The position numbers and the translations under genes were made by a program. The notes below the pieces were generated by a model, which saw only the letters and a list, made by a program, of their open reading frames with translations, was not told the DNA's origin and searched no databases. A DNA stretch of 64,000 nt, from assembly GCA_032191485.1 (NCBI GenBank), contig JAVDOI010000011.1, positions 16,226,617 to 16,290,616 of the forward strand. The letters run 5' to 3'. Within the stretch, counting starts at the first letter, position 1; each line of letters begins with the position of its first letter. This DNA comes from Leptoclinus maculatus (taxonomy: Eukaryota > Chordata > Actinopteri > Perciformes > Stichaeidae). Below are positions 1-32,700 of the stretch, piece after piece.

Positions 1-19215
<19,215 letters not shown>

Positions 19216-20286
19216 CCCAGAAAAGGGGGAGAGACTGGTGCAGAGGAAAAGTACAGAACACAACAGTACACACAAAAAACAACACACTTTACAGCAGCAG
19301 GAATCGAAGAGCAAGAGCTGTCCCCATGTCCCTCTTCTTCACTTTAGAAGATGGGAGGGTTTATGTAGGACTGAATCCCTATATCCCACCGAACAGAGTC
19401 AAACTCTTTCAAAGACAGACCAAAAGAGCGTTTGGGTGTGTGGGGAAATGTATTCATGAACTTGGTAAGGATTCATTTTCCATCAAAGTTTGAAGTTAAA
19501 TTAGTCCACACCCCGGTTTTACTTTAAAGATAACATTCAATTAACTTCACGCCTTTTATAGAAATAGGCCGTTTATGGCTAATAAGGAGCAATATGCAAA
19601 CCTAATGATATTAACGATGGCCAATATTGAAAATTCAATGAATAATTTCTGAACTTGGGTTAAATATAAAAAATATATGGATGTGACAAAAGGTGCCAGT
19701 CATTTCAGGTTAAGAGAGAACAGGCGACATATGCAATTGGCCGGTTCGTTATACGACATCATCTCAGACACTGAACACGTTCTCATCAAGGTCATCACAG
19801 GGTCTGTGAACGCACCCTCCCCAAAACCCAGTAACACTAAATAGGTCCACGAGTTATTTGTGTCACTATCCGTTCTCTTAAACACACACACACACACACA
19901 CACACACAGCTTGTAGCACATCCTGGACTTGCAGGTTTTAAATAGATTGTATGTCAGAGGCCCAAAAACCTGTCTCATCCCGTTTGTTTTTTTTAGTCCA
20001 GCCGGTATCAGTACTGTGAATGTAACATCTTGACATCTTGATTCAGCGAGACCGCTTCACAGCTTCACCGCTTCTAAATCAATATATGTGGGGTTTGGGT
20101 TCTTTGAACTTTCTTTGAGGGAGTGAGTGAGTAATATCTTCACTAAAGTCATATCTCAAAAGCCATTTCTATTCAACGGCCTAATCCTTCATTGTGGTGT
20201 TTTCCCTGTTTCAAACTCCACCTCTAATGAATTCCTGCTGCATACACGCTGAATGTTGTCAAAATTGATTTATGAAATGACATTTA

Positions 20287-20312
20287 CCCCCCCCCCCCCC
20301 CCCCCCCCCCCC
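20287..20312. repeat. C26 homopolymer
   Basis: Long cytosine run in the probable unc5a 3'UTR. Similar C or G runs occur at 15454-15469, 34195-34210, 42978-42994 and 47538-47559. Their lengths are prone to assembly error. Confidence 0.9.
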
Positions 20313-20758
20313 GATTGCATTAATTCTGTAGCAGAGATGATGTTAAACATATAGTATGGCCAAAAGGGTTATTATCCGATATGAATAATGCAGAACACTT
20401 CCCCCCCACAGAAAACCTGACAAAATATTCTCAAAATCTTCACCAGATTGCTCACAACGAAAGGGTCGTTGTGAGGCTTTGTTTTTATCATTCATAAAGC
20501 AATGTTTGTGGGAATTCTATATTTGCTGTGTGGCAAACCGGTATTTCCACATCACAAAAAAGCACCCGTCTGTCAGAGACAGTCGAGAGTCGCTTATGCA
20601 TAATGTCACGCCTCTGCTCACAAAAGATGCTTTGAAAGGTTTTTCTGTTCTTTGTCATTTCTAGCCAGGATGGCAAAAAAATGATCCAGCAGATTTATGC
20701 AACGAATCATAAACTGCTACTAAGCATTTGATTATTATATTTTGCTAATTTGCATTAA

Positions 20759-21806
20759 AGGGAAAATTCGCCACCTTTTTATATGGATGTCCAATAAGTG
20801 CTGATGGTAAATGTAGTCCTCTGAAGAATACAAATTCCCCAGCTGTGCTATATGGACCGGCTGTGCCTATGAAACAGGATGAGTGGCACGCGCTCGCTAA
20901 GTCTGATAAATATACTCACAAAATGTCAATGAAGGAAATACTCTTACCCCATAACATACAAATACACCTTCTGAATTCTCACCAAATCCATAAGTCCGTT
21001 AGTTTTTCCACTGTTTCAACAATCAGTAACTGGTTTGGTAAAAAATAAATCCATAATTCACAGAGTGAGATGTCAGAATATGCTGATTCTTCCACGCGGT
21101 TGTCACCCTGCTGCCCCGCTGGTGGCCCTCACTCCTTCTTCGGAGACCATTAACCTTTACATTAAATTAGCAAATACAATGACAGCCATGACCAGCAGGG
21201 CGATTGTTGTCTTTTCCAGTTTATCTTCGGGGTCCCAAAGAAGGTTTCCAGCACGACCTCTGTCTGAGTGAGGAGGAAAACGTCCATGCACAGTAACGCA
21301 CACGCGTCTTGCTCTCCTGCGGATGGTCAGCGACAGCATCCGACAGAAACATTCATTACTGCAGAATGGTTCCGTTTCTGTTGGCATCGGAGGGCAATTT
21401 GAGCAAAGGCTCCATCAGTCGTATGGTCTCTGCAGCGCAGATTCAAGGGTCCCTGTTGGCCATATCCTTCCCGCTGGAGCTGAATATCTGAGTCAGCAAA
21501 AACACGGTAAAATGTACACGGTAAAAAAAAAAAACTTGTGGATAACATCCTCTGCGGATTTTGGGATGCCATTTTTGCAGTTTTTTTTCTTGTTTTTTTT
21601 TGAGCAGCATTGTGCTCCACAGCTGCCAAAGCTGAAGTAGCGCTCCGTAGTTCTTTCTTGCCTCCAACGACGTCACAGCCACGTCACTGGATGCAGGAAG
21701 AACAACAGAGACACGGTGGATCTTGGCACGAGCTGCAGGCGTATCTCACACTATACCGCCAACTCGGATCGATAGAGAGGAGTTTGAAAATCGGCAAATT
21801 TTCCCT
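20759..21806. mobile_element. TTAA-flanked non-autonomous DNA transposon (Kolobok/piggyBac-type target)
   Basis: The left end agggaaaattcgcc and the right end ggcaaattttccct form terminal inverted repeats (13 of 14 match). TTAA lies directly outside both ends (20755-20758 and 21807-21810), the duplication made by TTAA-targeting transposases. Termini beginning AGGG fit Kolobok-like better than piggyBac (CCC) ends. The 1048-bp interior has no recognisable transposase, so it is non-autonomous. Confidence 0.7.
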
Positions 21807-23457
21807 TTAATTTAGTTATATTTATTTTTTAATAATGGCTTTGTCAGGTCTGGCAACAAAAAATAAATACACAGATTATCTTTCAAGTCCACTGTTTTCA
21901 GTAATTGTACTTTGAAAAGGTGTGAGCGATCCTAGCCATAGTTCTCTCTGCGTCTGCCTCAGGGTTGCATGTGAAGATGTCTGTGAAAGTTGTAAAGAGA
22001 GCCCGTCTCATTAAACCCGTCCTTATTCAAACAGCTAGCACCGCCCATCCTACCAGCTCCTGTGGCTTCAACCTTTAACACTAACTGGAGCCTCTTTTAT
22101 GATTGTCAGATATTTGGAATGTACATTTATGTTTCCTTGTAGTGAGGAAAAATATGTTGAAAAGTCCTTTTTTTTTTTTTTAAGTCTTGGAAGTGATTTG
22201 TTTTTGTGGCATTTCAGCACCAGTTAGCTCTCTTTCATCCTATTGAACACGCCTCCTCTTGACCAACACGTTTCTACAAGCCCCTGTACGATTTGATGCA
22301 GAGATGCCATGAGATAAAATACCTTTTTTATTCACTTTAAAAATCCCTGGGATCAAGCCCCTTTAGGAGAAAATGGCGATATCACCTTAAATCAATCTTT
22401 TCATGTTGAAATGGATCATCGTCACATGTAAATACTTTTTCTATACCAGCCGTGTGCTGTCACTTTGCATACTGTATATGAGCAGAATTGGTAACCAAAG
22501 TTTTATGAATATCATTTGAGGCCACTTCATATACTCGTATTGTATCCATTGAATATCGTTTTACTTGCGGGTAGAATAGAATAAGTCAGAGTTGCTGTCT
22601 CTTCTAAACTGCGGACTTAAAGTCCAAATCATTTCTTTATCTCATTTCCTCGCTTTTGTCTTTGAGGCAAGTTAACGCCGTTCGTTCAGTTCAAGCAGTA
22701 ATATGTGTCGGTTTATCACTTTGTAAAGAAATGTAAATTATATTTTAATATGAAGCCAAAAAAAGACACTTAACTGGCGCAGCATTTGTCAAGTCTAAAC
22801 CGTGACGTGTTTGCCTATATACTGTTCTTTGGCGATCTAGCAGTGAAGACTTTTTGCAGTGTTAAGGGTTTAGAGACTGTTTTACAGGAAGTTTCTATAC
22901 ATATTTTGTTCGTCCTTACTCTGCATATGTCTACCTGATTATTTCTCTACGTGTTAGCAGCATTTAAATACAAGGTGGAAATAGTCACTACTGCTTAGTG
23001 GGTCACTACACTGGGACTGTGTGGAGGCTAGGTGGGGAAAGAGGACCTCGGTTCTTGGACACCGACGAGCCGGTGTTGCCGCAGCACGTTTAGATGAGCC
23101 GTGGCAGTTGTACAGTCAGACTGTGTGTGAAATCTTATCAGCCCCCCCGTCATTGTCTTGGATGTGTTGTCGAAGCACTTTTCAGTAATGTAATTCACCA
23201 GCCGCCATGATGTTCAGCATCTGTCTTCACATCTAACTTGTCCAACAAAGTCGAACAAATCTGCAATTACTGTGTCCGTGATGAAGCTCCTTCACGATGA
23301 AGTCTGGGCCCGATAGTTGTGTAAGACTTGTGTCGGTAACACACACACACACACACGCTTCGTTCAAGGGTTTATAGGTTCATCCCCAAGTTATGGGGGA
23401 AATTGTTTCATCTCACAACTGTACTTTTTGTGTCACTCATTACTATTCAGTGTCAAG

Positions 23458-23460
<3 letters not shown>

Positions 23461-23512
<52 letters not shown>
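23461..23512. repeat. (GT)26 microsatellite
   Basis: Perfect GT run in the probable unc5a 3'UTR, shortly after a CA run (23340-23356) of opposite strand sense. Confidence 0.95.
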
Positions 23513-23513
<1 letters not shown>

Positions 23514-23926
23514 ACTGGGTGTGTGCATACCTCCCTGTCACAAGAACAATAGACTTCTGTACTTGTGAATGGTTTTTGTATTTAGTTCCTTGATTCAATG
23601 TTTCTTGCCTTTCTGCAAGTCAAAAATGCTGTATTTATTACATGCCACAGCGCTTATGCAATTGTATAATCCTTTTGTTTTATTGTTGATTTTTTTTACC
23701 CTTTGTGTTCCTTATCGTCAATGTAAATTGTTGTCAAAACTTTTGTGGCAATGGAAAACTTCCGCTAAAGAAGATTTTCTGTACTTTTTGGACAATGATA
23801 TGGATTTGTGGGTAGAATTTTGGAAATTCGTTTCTAAGTGCTTTCAAGTATTTACTTGGCCTTATGTATATATATCTATCTATGACATTTCAGAAAGGTA
23901 TGTATAGTAATTCAACCTGAAATTGT

Positions 23927-23936
23927 TGTAAATAAA
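23927..23936 (+). terminator. unc5a: unc5a distal poly-A signal overlapping a Pumilio-type site
   Basis: AATAAA (23931-23936) overlaps TGTAAATA (23927-23934), which matches the Pumilio consensus UGUANAUA. It is the last strong + strand signal before the convergent pdlim7 3'UTR. Further AATAAA hexamers lie at 24622 and 24634, inside the pdlim7 3'UTR on the other strand. Confidence 0.55.
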
Positions 23937-23955
23937 CTATATATTGTTAATTCAA

Positions 23956-24190
23956 GGACTGGATCTCTCACTTGAAACATTAACTGGCGTTGATTCAATT
24001 ATTTAAAAAAAAAAAAAGGACCATATATGTACTTCTAAATGTTATAAATCACCCGTTTGTTTCATATTGTCACACTTTAAAGACTCAACATCCCTTTGAC
24101 TAGAAGATGCTCCCTTTAAAGAAATACTTTGACATGTGGTCACGATTTGTTCAACATGGTTAACATTCTTAGACAACTTTGACTAAATGA
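23956..24190. other. Short tail-to-tail spacer between unc5a and pdlim7
   Basis: About 235 bases, AT-rich with an A run near 24004. No ORF or repeat family was recognised. Confidence 0.5.
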
Positions 24191-25478
24191 GTATTGTAAA
24201 ATTATTTATTTCTACATAGAGAACATTGTAGGAATTCACTCGGGACTTTGTTACAACAGCTGTTTGTGTAAAGTGAAACATTTATAAGGAAAAGAACGTA
24301 TTGTACTCCAACGAAGCAGAGCAAAAACACGAGTCCATTGTCCTCTTGTTGGGGAGCAGGTGTTGGTGAGAGCAAAGACAGCAAAAACATCAGTCAACAG
24401 GAAACCTTACAGATGTGTTCAGCCCGGTGTTGTGCTCCAGCGCTCGGCACTACTAGATTATTATATTTGAAACGTCCAACAGCTATAAAAAACAACACTT
24501 ACAGGCCCGTTCTGAAGCGATATAAATACAAATGTGACCATGATTAGAAAGTACTCTAAGGAATAATCCCAATATCATTGTAACATGGGGGAAAATCATC
24601 TAAGTTTTGTTTTTTTCTTACAATAAAATGTCCAATAAATGATAATTCCAAAAAGACTGGGAGGGAGGGAAACATTTAAAACAAGACTGTCTCTTTCTTT
24701 TTGTCACCCACATGTGTGGCTATTAAAATTGGAGCAATTGAGGATTATAACATGGCTCAAAATTACAGTTATTAACTACTTTCCTTCTCCCTTTTGCTCT
24801 GACAAATCGGAGCACATTCTGCAGTTAGTGCTTCTGTGGAGCGGTGCAGAGGTCCAGTCGAGCAGAAAGAGGACACCCCTTCTGTGCTTGACTGGACCTC
24901 CATTATGTTAATAGGCACTGCAGTAAGTGAGTCGGCCAGGGCCCTGAATGGGGCAACCACTTCCCTACACTTAGTACAGGAGTAGGAGGCAGATCATTAC
25001 TGCAATATGTAGGATTATTAAAAGCTAAATGACTTAATCTCACTTCAGATTGAACAAGGATGAGAGTAGTAGAGTTGTGTCGTCAGACTAGCAACTACAA
25101 TTAAATCTAGATTAACTGCAGCTGCACTTTTTAAATGTCTGATCTAAAAAAAAAAAAAAAAAGGACATCTAGTCAACAGGTTAGTGATGACATGAAACAA
25201 TTCCTTAACTACTTCCAGTTATACAACACAGCATTTGGTATTACAGGCAGTAACGTGTGTGTCCGAAAGTAAAGTAACAGCATGTGAAGCTAAACGTAAA
25301 CCTCAAATATTGAAACAAAGTCTGTAGGACAGAAGACAGGCCGAGTGTGACTAGGTGTGTGTGGTTTGGAATGAAGGGAAGTAGAATGTGTACGAGTGTG
25401 CCGGAGGGCAGGAGTGGGGCAAAGAGAAGGGAGAGAGAGAGAAGTGCTTCTTCCTCTGAAGACGAAGCTCGCTCTCCC
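24190..25478 (-). other. pdlim7: pdlim7 probable 3'UTR
   Basis: Non-coding sequence between the stop codon and the AATAAA at 24205-24210. It includes an A17 run near 25146. A short inverted pair, ggtccagtcgagcagaaag and gcttgactggacc (24850-24900), could form a hairpin. No ORF was recognised. Confidence 0.5.
24205..24210 (-). terminator. pdlim7: pdlim7 poly-A signal
   Basis: TTTATT on the + strand is AATAAA on the - strand. It lies 1.27 kb downstream of the pdlim7 stop and is the first good hexamer found there. Confidence 0.55.
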
Positions 25479-25565
25479 TCAAACCGGAGCAAAGGCATGA
25501 CCTTTGCAAAGGGGCTTATCCTTCTTCGAGTAGAACGTCTTCCCCTCCAGGTTGATTTGACAGAG
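25479..25565 (-). CDS. pdlim7: pdlim7 last exon: end of LIM3
   Basis: Encodes LCQINLEGKTFYSKKDKPLC and KGHAFAPV, then TGA (25479-25481). It carries the final zinc ligands (C..C...H) of LIM3. The acceptor is ttttaaag, phase 0. Confidence 0.94.
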   Translation of the reverse strand, partial: LCQINLEGKTFYSKKDKPLCKGHAFAPV

Positions 25566-28500
25566 CTTTAAAAGATGAAAGGAGACGGGACAGAGACAGA
25601 TTGGGAGAGAAGGGCAGAGTAGATATCAGACCTCAACGTTACCAACGTGAATTTACACTGTTCTCAACTGGTACATATTCTTTACTCCACTGCATCTAAT
25701 TTCAGTTTTCTTCACAGAATGAGAGAGAGAGTGATAGACTGCAGGTGACAGGGCGAGAGAGAGAGAGAGAGAGAGAAAGCTTGAGGTCCAGAGATGGGAG
25801 GCAGATTTTTCAGGTGGCCAGAAGAGATGGGGCAAAGAGAGCCCCACATGGAGCCATATCAATCAAAATGACTTACAGCACAGACGAAGCACGTATCATG
25901 CCAGCTGTAGCCCAAGGCCTCCAGAAACCGATCCCCGGCATCAATCTTAAAGTCACAGCCATGGCATTTGGTTCCAAACATCTTCTCATAGTCTGGAGAG
26001 AGAAAGGGGGGGGGAGGAGAGAAGGCGATATGATGGACATCAATCAGAATATAATTCATTAAAAAGGGCTTGTATCATCCTGGAGATCAGGTCAAGCATC
26101 CGGCATGGCCTCCACAATCACCTTATGTAAACACTTAACCTTTGTAGGGTGTTCTGGAGCACAGAGTGTGAAATAGGTTTCCATTTCTCTTTCATCTGTT
26201 AAAAAGAACTGAAGGTTTTTGCTCTTGAAGGGGAGTAATATCCCACCACACACACACACACACACACACACAACGGAGGACTTGAACGGCAGCAATAATG
26301 ATGGATGAAGCTGTTTTGAAGCAAAGTGTTGGCTCCTCTCCTCATTTGATACTCGGCGTTTGCGGTATTTTGTCCACCGACCGTACATCAGTGCCTTTCC
26401 CCAGTTTAAGGGAGGGATTACGATGAGGGGAAATTGCTCCAGATACTTAACTGGATTTGCCAGTCCCTTTCATCACAAGGTCTCTTGGGAAAGTGTCAGG
26501 TTATAATGCAGCTTGAGAGTGAGTGGGTGAGAGCGGCACGGTCCCTGGAAGATGCTGAGGCAGCAGAATGTTTATCAGAGCTAAAGGCATTATTCAGAGT
26601 ACGAGTACTCAGGTTCTGGCTTCGCCTCTGATAAACCAGCGATCCACGTCAGAGCCTCAGCGGTGAGAGAGAGAGAAGCACGCCGCCTAGCTAAATCATC
26701 TACAGCATAATAGAAGAGCACACACCATTCATAAAGTTCAATAGAGAAATGTATGAAGTAAACTGGAGCTAAATAGATTACAGCAGATGAAAACATCACA
26801 CTTTATGATTGACTGTGGTAGGTGCCAAGAGATTCATGATGTAGGCCCAAGGCAAACCCCACAGTGATAATACAACAATGCAAGGTTTTACAAATAGATT
26901 GATAAATATATATATATATATATATGGAAATTAAGAAAACTGGAGAGTGGAGGCAGTGAGCTATTTTTTATTCAAAAGAAACAACTATAGCTAGACCGCT
27001 GAATCAACGACTGGCTGCATTTCACTGTTTTTCGTACCCCAGCTTCTGTCATGTAGCCTGAACTACACTGTTCTTAGCAACAGTATCCATTTAAAGTAAA
27101 AGGATACGACATCTTTGATCAGATAAGCTCGATCACAGACTTAACGCTGCATGGCGGGGTGTCAGTTCTCACTCCGTTCATTCATGCACGTGGAGCCCAG
27201 TGCAGATTCACGATAAATATGAAAGGCTTGATCCATGTGTTGACGTACAGGGGGGGGGTCCTACATGGGTTGAGATGTTCTCAGTTGGCGCTGAAACTAA
27301 TCAATCTGCACAGTGAGGATTTTCAGCGTGCTTTTTCTTGTTTTCTTTTGCCGGTGTTTCACATGTTCTGCTTACAGCATCACCTTTAAAGACGGCCCGC
27401 CTTTAATTCAGGTTGAGAGTTTTGTGGAGTTTCTGTGGGTGTCGAGGTTTGTTCGGCCATCGTGGTTACTGCTGCGGTTTTCTTACATTCTTCCTCTAGA
27501 AACCACATTAATAGGATGTTTCCCTTCGTTCACTATGGAGATTCCTTCATCTCTTTTATGAAGCCTCTAGAATGTGTGACAGAGAATGTTGTACTATAGA
27601 GTCCGAATGAGAGAAAAGACACTGTCCTTGAGAGAAAGGACATAAACTAAACTTTCAGTGAGGTTATTGTTTATTCTAACTATTAATATCCTGATGTCTT
27701 TACGTTATTAGAATTACTTGCATGTTTTGTTTCCCACCAGATACATGTGATGGGAGCATTGGGCGGTCTCCAGGTGTTGTGTGTTTTGGAAAGGACATTT
27801 CCAATGAACTGATCACAAGCATCAGATTCATAAGATTGTAAAGCAATGCTGGACACGCATGCACGTAGCCATTTCATTTAATGTAGTAGCACATCTTGCC
27901 CTGTGTTTGACCCCACAGCTGGTATCGCTGGTATCATTACCAAAAGCAAGAAAGGAGCAGATCTGGGTGTGATTATTTCTTTGTCCCAAAATCCCCCCAG
28001 AAGAGCTAATCCCTTTGTTTTGTATCATTTTTGTAATTATTTGCAATCGTTATACAAGGAAAGGCCAAGGAATGGTCAAGTTGGGGAGTAAGGTAGCAGT
28101 TCAATCTCTTACCTTTCTCACAGTAGGGTTCGCCCTCCTCCATGTAAAAGGCTTGGTTCCTGATTGCAGTCTTGCAGGCTGCACATTTGAAACACTCAAC
28201 ATGGTAGGTCATCTTCAGGGCATGCATGATTTCCTGATGAAGGGAGAAAAGGTTGTAAATTTTTTTATTTTTGAGCTTAGCTAGTGTTGCTGGAGTACAC
28301 TGGAGACCAGATCCAGATATTCTTGTACAAAGAAATCACAGACTACCAACTGTGAAACAGCAGCTCTTTTCAAATGCAAAATATTTCCATGTCTCTGGTT
28401 TGTGTTTTGATTTTGCTGAACACAGTAGTGCAGTTCTTACCCCTGTGATCTTCTTTTTGCACTTTGCGCAGTTAGGAGCGTATCGGTTATCGTGGCACTT

Positions 28501-29735
28501 GGTACAGTAGACGGACCCTCTCTCCTCGAAGAAGCCCCCCTCATCCAGGACCGCCTTACACTGTGAACATGTAAACTCCTCCGGGTGCCAAGAACGCCCC
28601 AGCGCTACCAGATACCGACCCCTGGAAAACACAATACACACACACACACACATCAGAGGCATTATTGAAATCTGCAACATCACTTTCCACTTAAACAGGG
28701 AAAACAAGGACAGCTCCAAAGGAAATGTCAGCACATGTCTGACAACACTTGGCAACAGCTAACTGGTCCCTTTGTGAAAGGTGACCAAAAACTGGAGACA
28801 TGTTTTTTTAGTTCTTCTGGGAACTTTGTATCTGCACTTGTTGAGAAACAGTTGTTCCGTTTACTTGCAATAGTGACCAGAATAATAACGAAGGTTTATC
28901 TGTGAAATGTGTGAAATGAGATTTAAATTGTTTAAAAATCAGCATAATGTTTGTCTCCAGTGATAAAAAAAAGTGTCTCCAAGCGCTGTTAATTATGCTG
29001 ACTGACTAAATTTGCAGCAGACATACAATCTGTCATTGCGTATATTAACGGCGTTAAAGGATGTGTAATTTCTCTAAAAAAAGACTTTGAAAAGAGCAAA
29101 CATGGTATTTTAATCCGCTGAAATGAATCAAACTGTCACCACTGATGTGGTGGTGCGTGTCTCACCTTATGATTTTGTTGCAGGCACCACATACCGGGGT
29201 ACTCCCGCTGTCTTCAGGTGCCAGCTGCGCAGCCTGCAGGATGGAGCTGCGGTTCTGCATAGGCGTCGGCTGGACCGGCTGCTGGTGCTGAGTCACGACT
29301 GTGCTGGTCTTGTCTGGGCGAAAGCGGTCGGCGAAATTAGGGTCAGTGACCCACGGTGGTCGAGCGGAAGGACCCGAACTGCCTGCTGCTGCAGTCTTGG
29401 AGCCTGGGCCAGGGGGGGAAAACAAAACAAGGAAAATTGAATTACAGCAACAACTTGGCTGTGACTTTGAATTATTGCACAATGGGGACACTTTTAAGTA
29501 ATATACACGCTCCCTCCAGATGTACGTTGTAACAGTTTTTGTGTGTCACGTTGTAGCTGCTGATGCTCATGTATTGACACTTAATACGAATCTATTAGCA
29601 CAACCTCTACTGGATGCTGCTGGGGTTCTTCATACGCATCAGCAGGAGCAGAAACTCACCATCTGGTTTATCTGCTGCCTGGGCCTTGGCAGGTGAGGGA
29701 GTTGGCTCAAGGCTGTGAAGAGGAAATGACTAATT

Positions 29736-29768
<33 letters not shown>

Positions 29769-32700
29769 CTCAGTAACCATGGTTACTACTCAATGAATAT
29801 CATGTTTGGATATCAGCAGCCATTGCTGTCTCCATTACGTTGTACCACAAATTACCTGGTGTGTGAATGATAATGAGCATCATGGTGATGAACATGAATC
29901 GGTATCGACAGGATTACCATGGGGCTTCTCACCTGTTGCATGACACGCCGGTCGAGTGTCGCCGATTCAGGTGAATGTTAAAGAAAATACAGTGTAATGG
30001 AATTGGAATTGATTTGCGGGCCTTTTTACACGATAACACCAGCCTTTGAGAGACTTAATCAATCACGCAATTTAAATGATCAATGGCGCAACAACAGATG
30101 CCACGGCGCGCATTCGGTGAAGGCATTAACAAACGGTTCAAGAGCTCCTCCTCTAATGAGAGCAATCAGAAACCTGAACATCTCCGATTGATTGACGTCA
30201 CTCACGGGCAAAGTTGGAGAACGACAAACTCAGACACGCTCTGCTGACAGATTTGGATGCAGACGAGTTTCGCTCCGAGTGTTGAAATAAAGAGTTCTTT
30301 CCACATTTCAAAGTTCTGTTACCCGCAGCAAGCGTCACTATTTTCAGAAAAATCTTCAAACCATGACTGAGAAAAAAAAAAAAAAAAAAAATACTTCTGA
30401 GCCAAGATAGTGTGCGCTCTGGAGACGTCTCATCTTGGGAAAAAATATAACACTGCCTAGGGCATCCGTGGTGTTTACATCAGCAACTGTGCACGCTACA
30501 ATACACTAATGAAACATGATGAAACCATTTCTCATTTGCAAAGAAAAAGTGAAATGAATTACCCTTCAGCAGCCTTGTGCCGCCTGTACCAGGTTAAAGT
30601 TGCCCATCAATTCCACTTCTTATGTAGCCACACAACTAACTATAAGAAGCTACAGAGGCAGGAGAAGTTACAGACTGAGAGCTGGGAGCTATCCAGCAAG
30701 AAGACGAACAAAAACAGTACTCCGAATAATAAAAAAGGACATTAAATCACTTTGCAATAGCAAGAAGAAGGCTTGCAGGGCTGGTTCAATATTTCTGAAT
30801 TAAGGACGGTGAGATTTTTGGAAAGAAACTACAGCAAAACAGAGTAAAAAAGGAAGAGAGGAGGCTGGACGAGAACGATATCCGGCAGAAGGACAAAAGG
30901 ACAGAACAAACCTGTTTAACACACAGACCCTGGGTCAGCTACCTTTCACCCCACACACTAGCAAGCCTGCCTTCTGGGACCCCCACCAAACAACACCCTG
31001 GCCTCTACGCTCCCTTACAGTGCTGCCCTACATGACAACAGACCAGTGGCACTGACTCCTCAAACACCTTTGAGAGGTTTGTTTGGCTGCACCTCACTCT
31101 GGTGAAGGTTGCAGGTGCAAATTGGAGTACACCCTCTACAGCTGCTTATTCCCACCTGGAGCGGCCTGGATCATGTTTTCTTGACATTTTCACCGTTTCA
31201 ACATTCTCCTCCCCCTCCTGCTCAGCGTTATGCAGGTGCACAATTCCTGCATCACAGACTTTGCAGACAGGAGGTTTTTCTTTGCCCTTTGGCAGAGTTT
31301 TGGACATTCTGCAGAGCAGCACCCCAATATTCCTACGGAACATTTCCTGTTTACTTTTTACACTTCTGACTTGAGATACACCTGGGTTTTTGTTTTTTTT
31401 GGCTTCCGCTCCTGTGGGATGCATCGACCTGAGCAAAAAGGAAAGGAGGAGGTTGTTGTTAGCTCAGCATCCGGCAGAGAAAGGAGGTTTTGATTTTAGA
31501 TGGCGGAAGAAGCCACTGACATGCGTCACCCTCCATAGTGTGGAGGTAAATGTGATGCCGCTCTGCAAAAAACCTGAACGTGACAACTGACAAAATGTGA
31601 AACATGGCGGCACAAGTCAGAGGGCAGAGAGGCACTGCTTTTAATGTATGCAACAAGCTCTTGTTCCTTATTATATACAGGGCATACAAGAAAACTACAA
31701 TTTTGCAATTAATGTAGAGAGATTGTAGTTGTTTTTCGTTACACGGTGCATGTTAAACGTAATACGTTTCACTTCAACTATAAGACATTATTTGGTTTTC
31801 CACTGACTTGTTACCGTTATCTGCTGAAATGTGTCCACACAGTTTTGATTGTTGACTTCTTCTAATTTGATATCAAGTGTTTGAATACAATTATTGGTAA
31901 TGATTTCAACTAGTTTAGTTATAGTCACTTGTTTAATAATTGTATATTTGGTAATACTACTAAGACTTCCTTACCAACAACACAAGTAAAGCTCAACCTT
32001 CATTTTCAGTTTTCTGTATGTGAAAAAAATTGTCATTTCCTTACTTATTTCTTTAAAATAGCAACCCTGCTGCCATAAAATTCATTATTCCTTCAATAAT
32101 ATATTAATGGAGAGCACTTCTCAATCACAAAACATTAGGCAGCTTCATCTCAACCGTCCCACATTTTCCCCTGGCCACCTGAAAGCAAATGTACATGTTG
32201 TACCTTGTCCACAGACAAGGCTTTCAAATAGTTTCCAGTTGTCTTTTTAACTAAAACGGATGTAAGATGACAAGTGTTTCCAATGGTTAGGCGCCATGTA
32301 TTAACCAGACTTAGCTGTATAAAATAAATCATTTTCTCTCTGATAAAGGCCCCTGTACTGTGGCTGAACTATGATAATGTTGGTCTTTTAATTAGGTATT
32401 AAATACTCTTTGAGACTTTTATCCAAGACTAAAGGCTATAATTCCTCACTGTGCACCTCTGCACTTTATGATTTTGCATTACTTTATGCCCGACTGCACA
32501 ACGATTGAACCTTGATCTTACAGAAGGAACATCATGTATTCAGATTGGCACGAAAACTGAGGAAACCTTCTTCTACATAATCGTTTTTGTGTTCAGTACA
32601 CTAGGTAAATAAAAAAACTGTTGCAACTCAGCTTAAGAAAGAGAAGTATATCAAGAGATTCAGCCTTTTAAGCTTAAATACTGAATAAACAAAAAGAAAC

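Larger units (their letters stand above)
19216..23955 (+). other. unc5a: unc5a probable 3'UTR
   Basis: About 4.7 kb without any supportable gene follow the stop codon. It includes a C26 run (20287-20312), an inserted TTAA-flanked element (20759-21806), a possible proximal poly-A signal (AATAAA, 21862-21867), a (GT)26 tract (23461-23512) and a terminal TGTAAATAAA block. The extent is inferred from the poly-A signals; part may be intergenic. Confidence 0.55.

Noticed and set aside
29931..29990. Possible pdlim7 exon ending cgtgtcatgcaacag|gtgaga
   Set aside because: The donor is good but no AG acceptor with a pyrimidine tract lies upstream.
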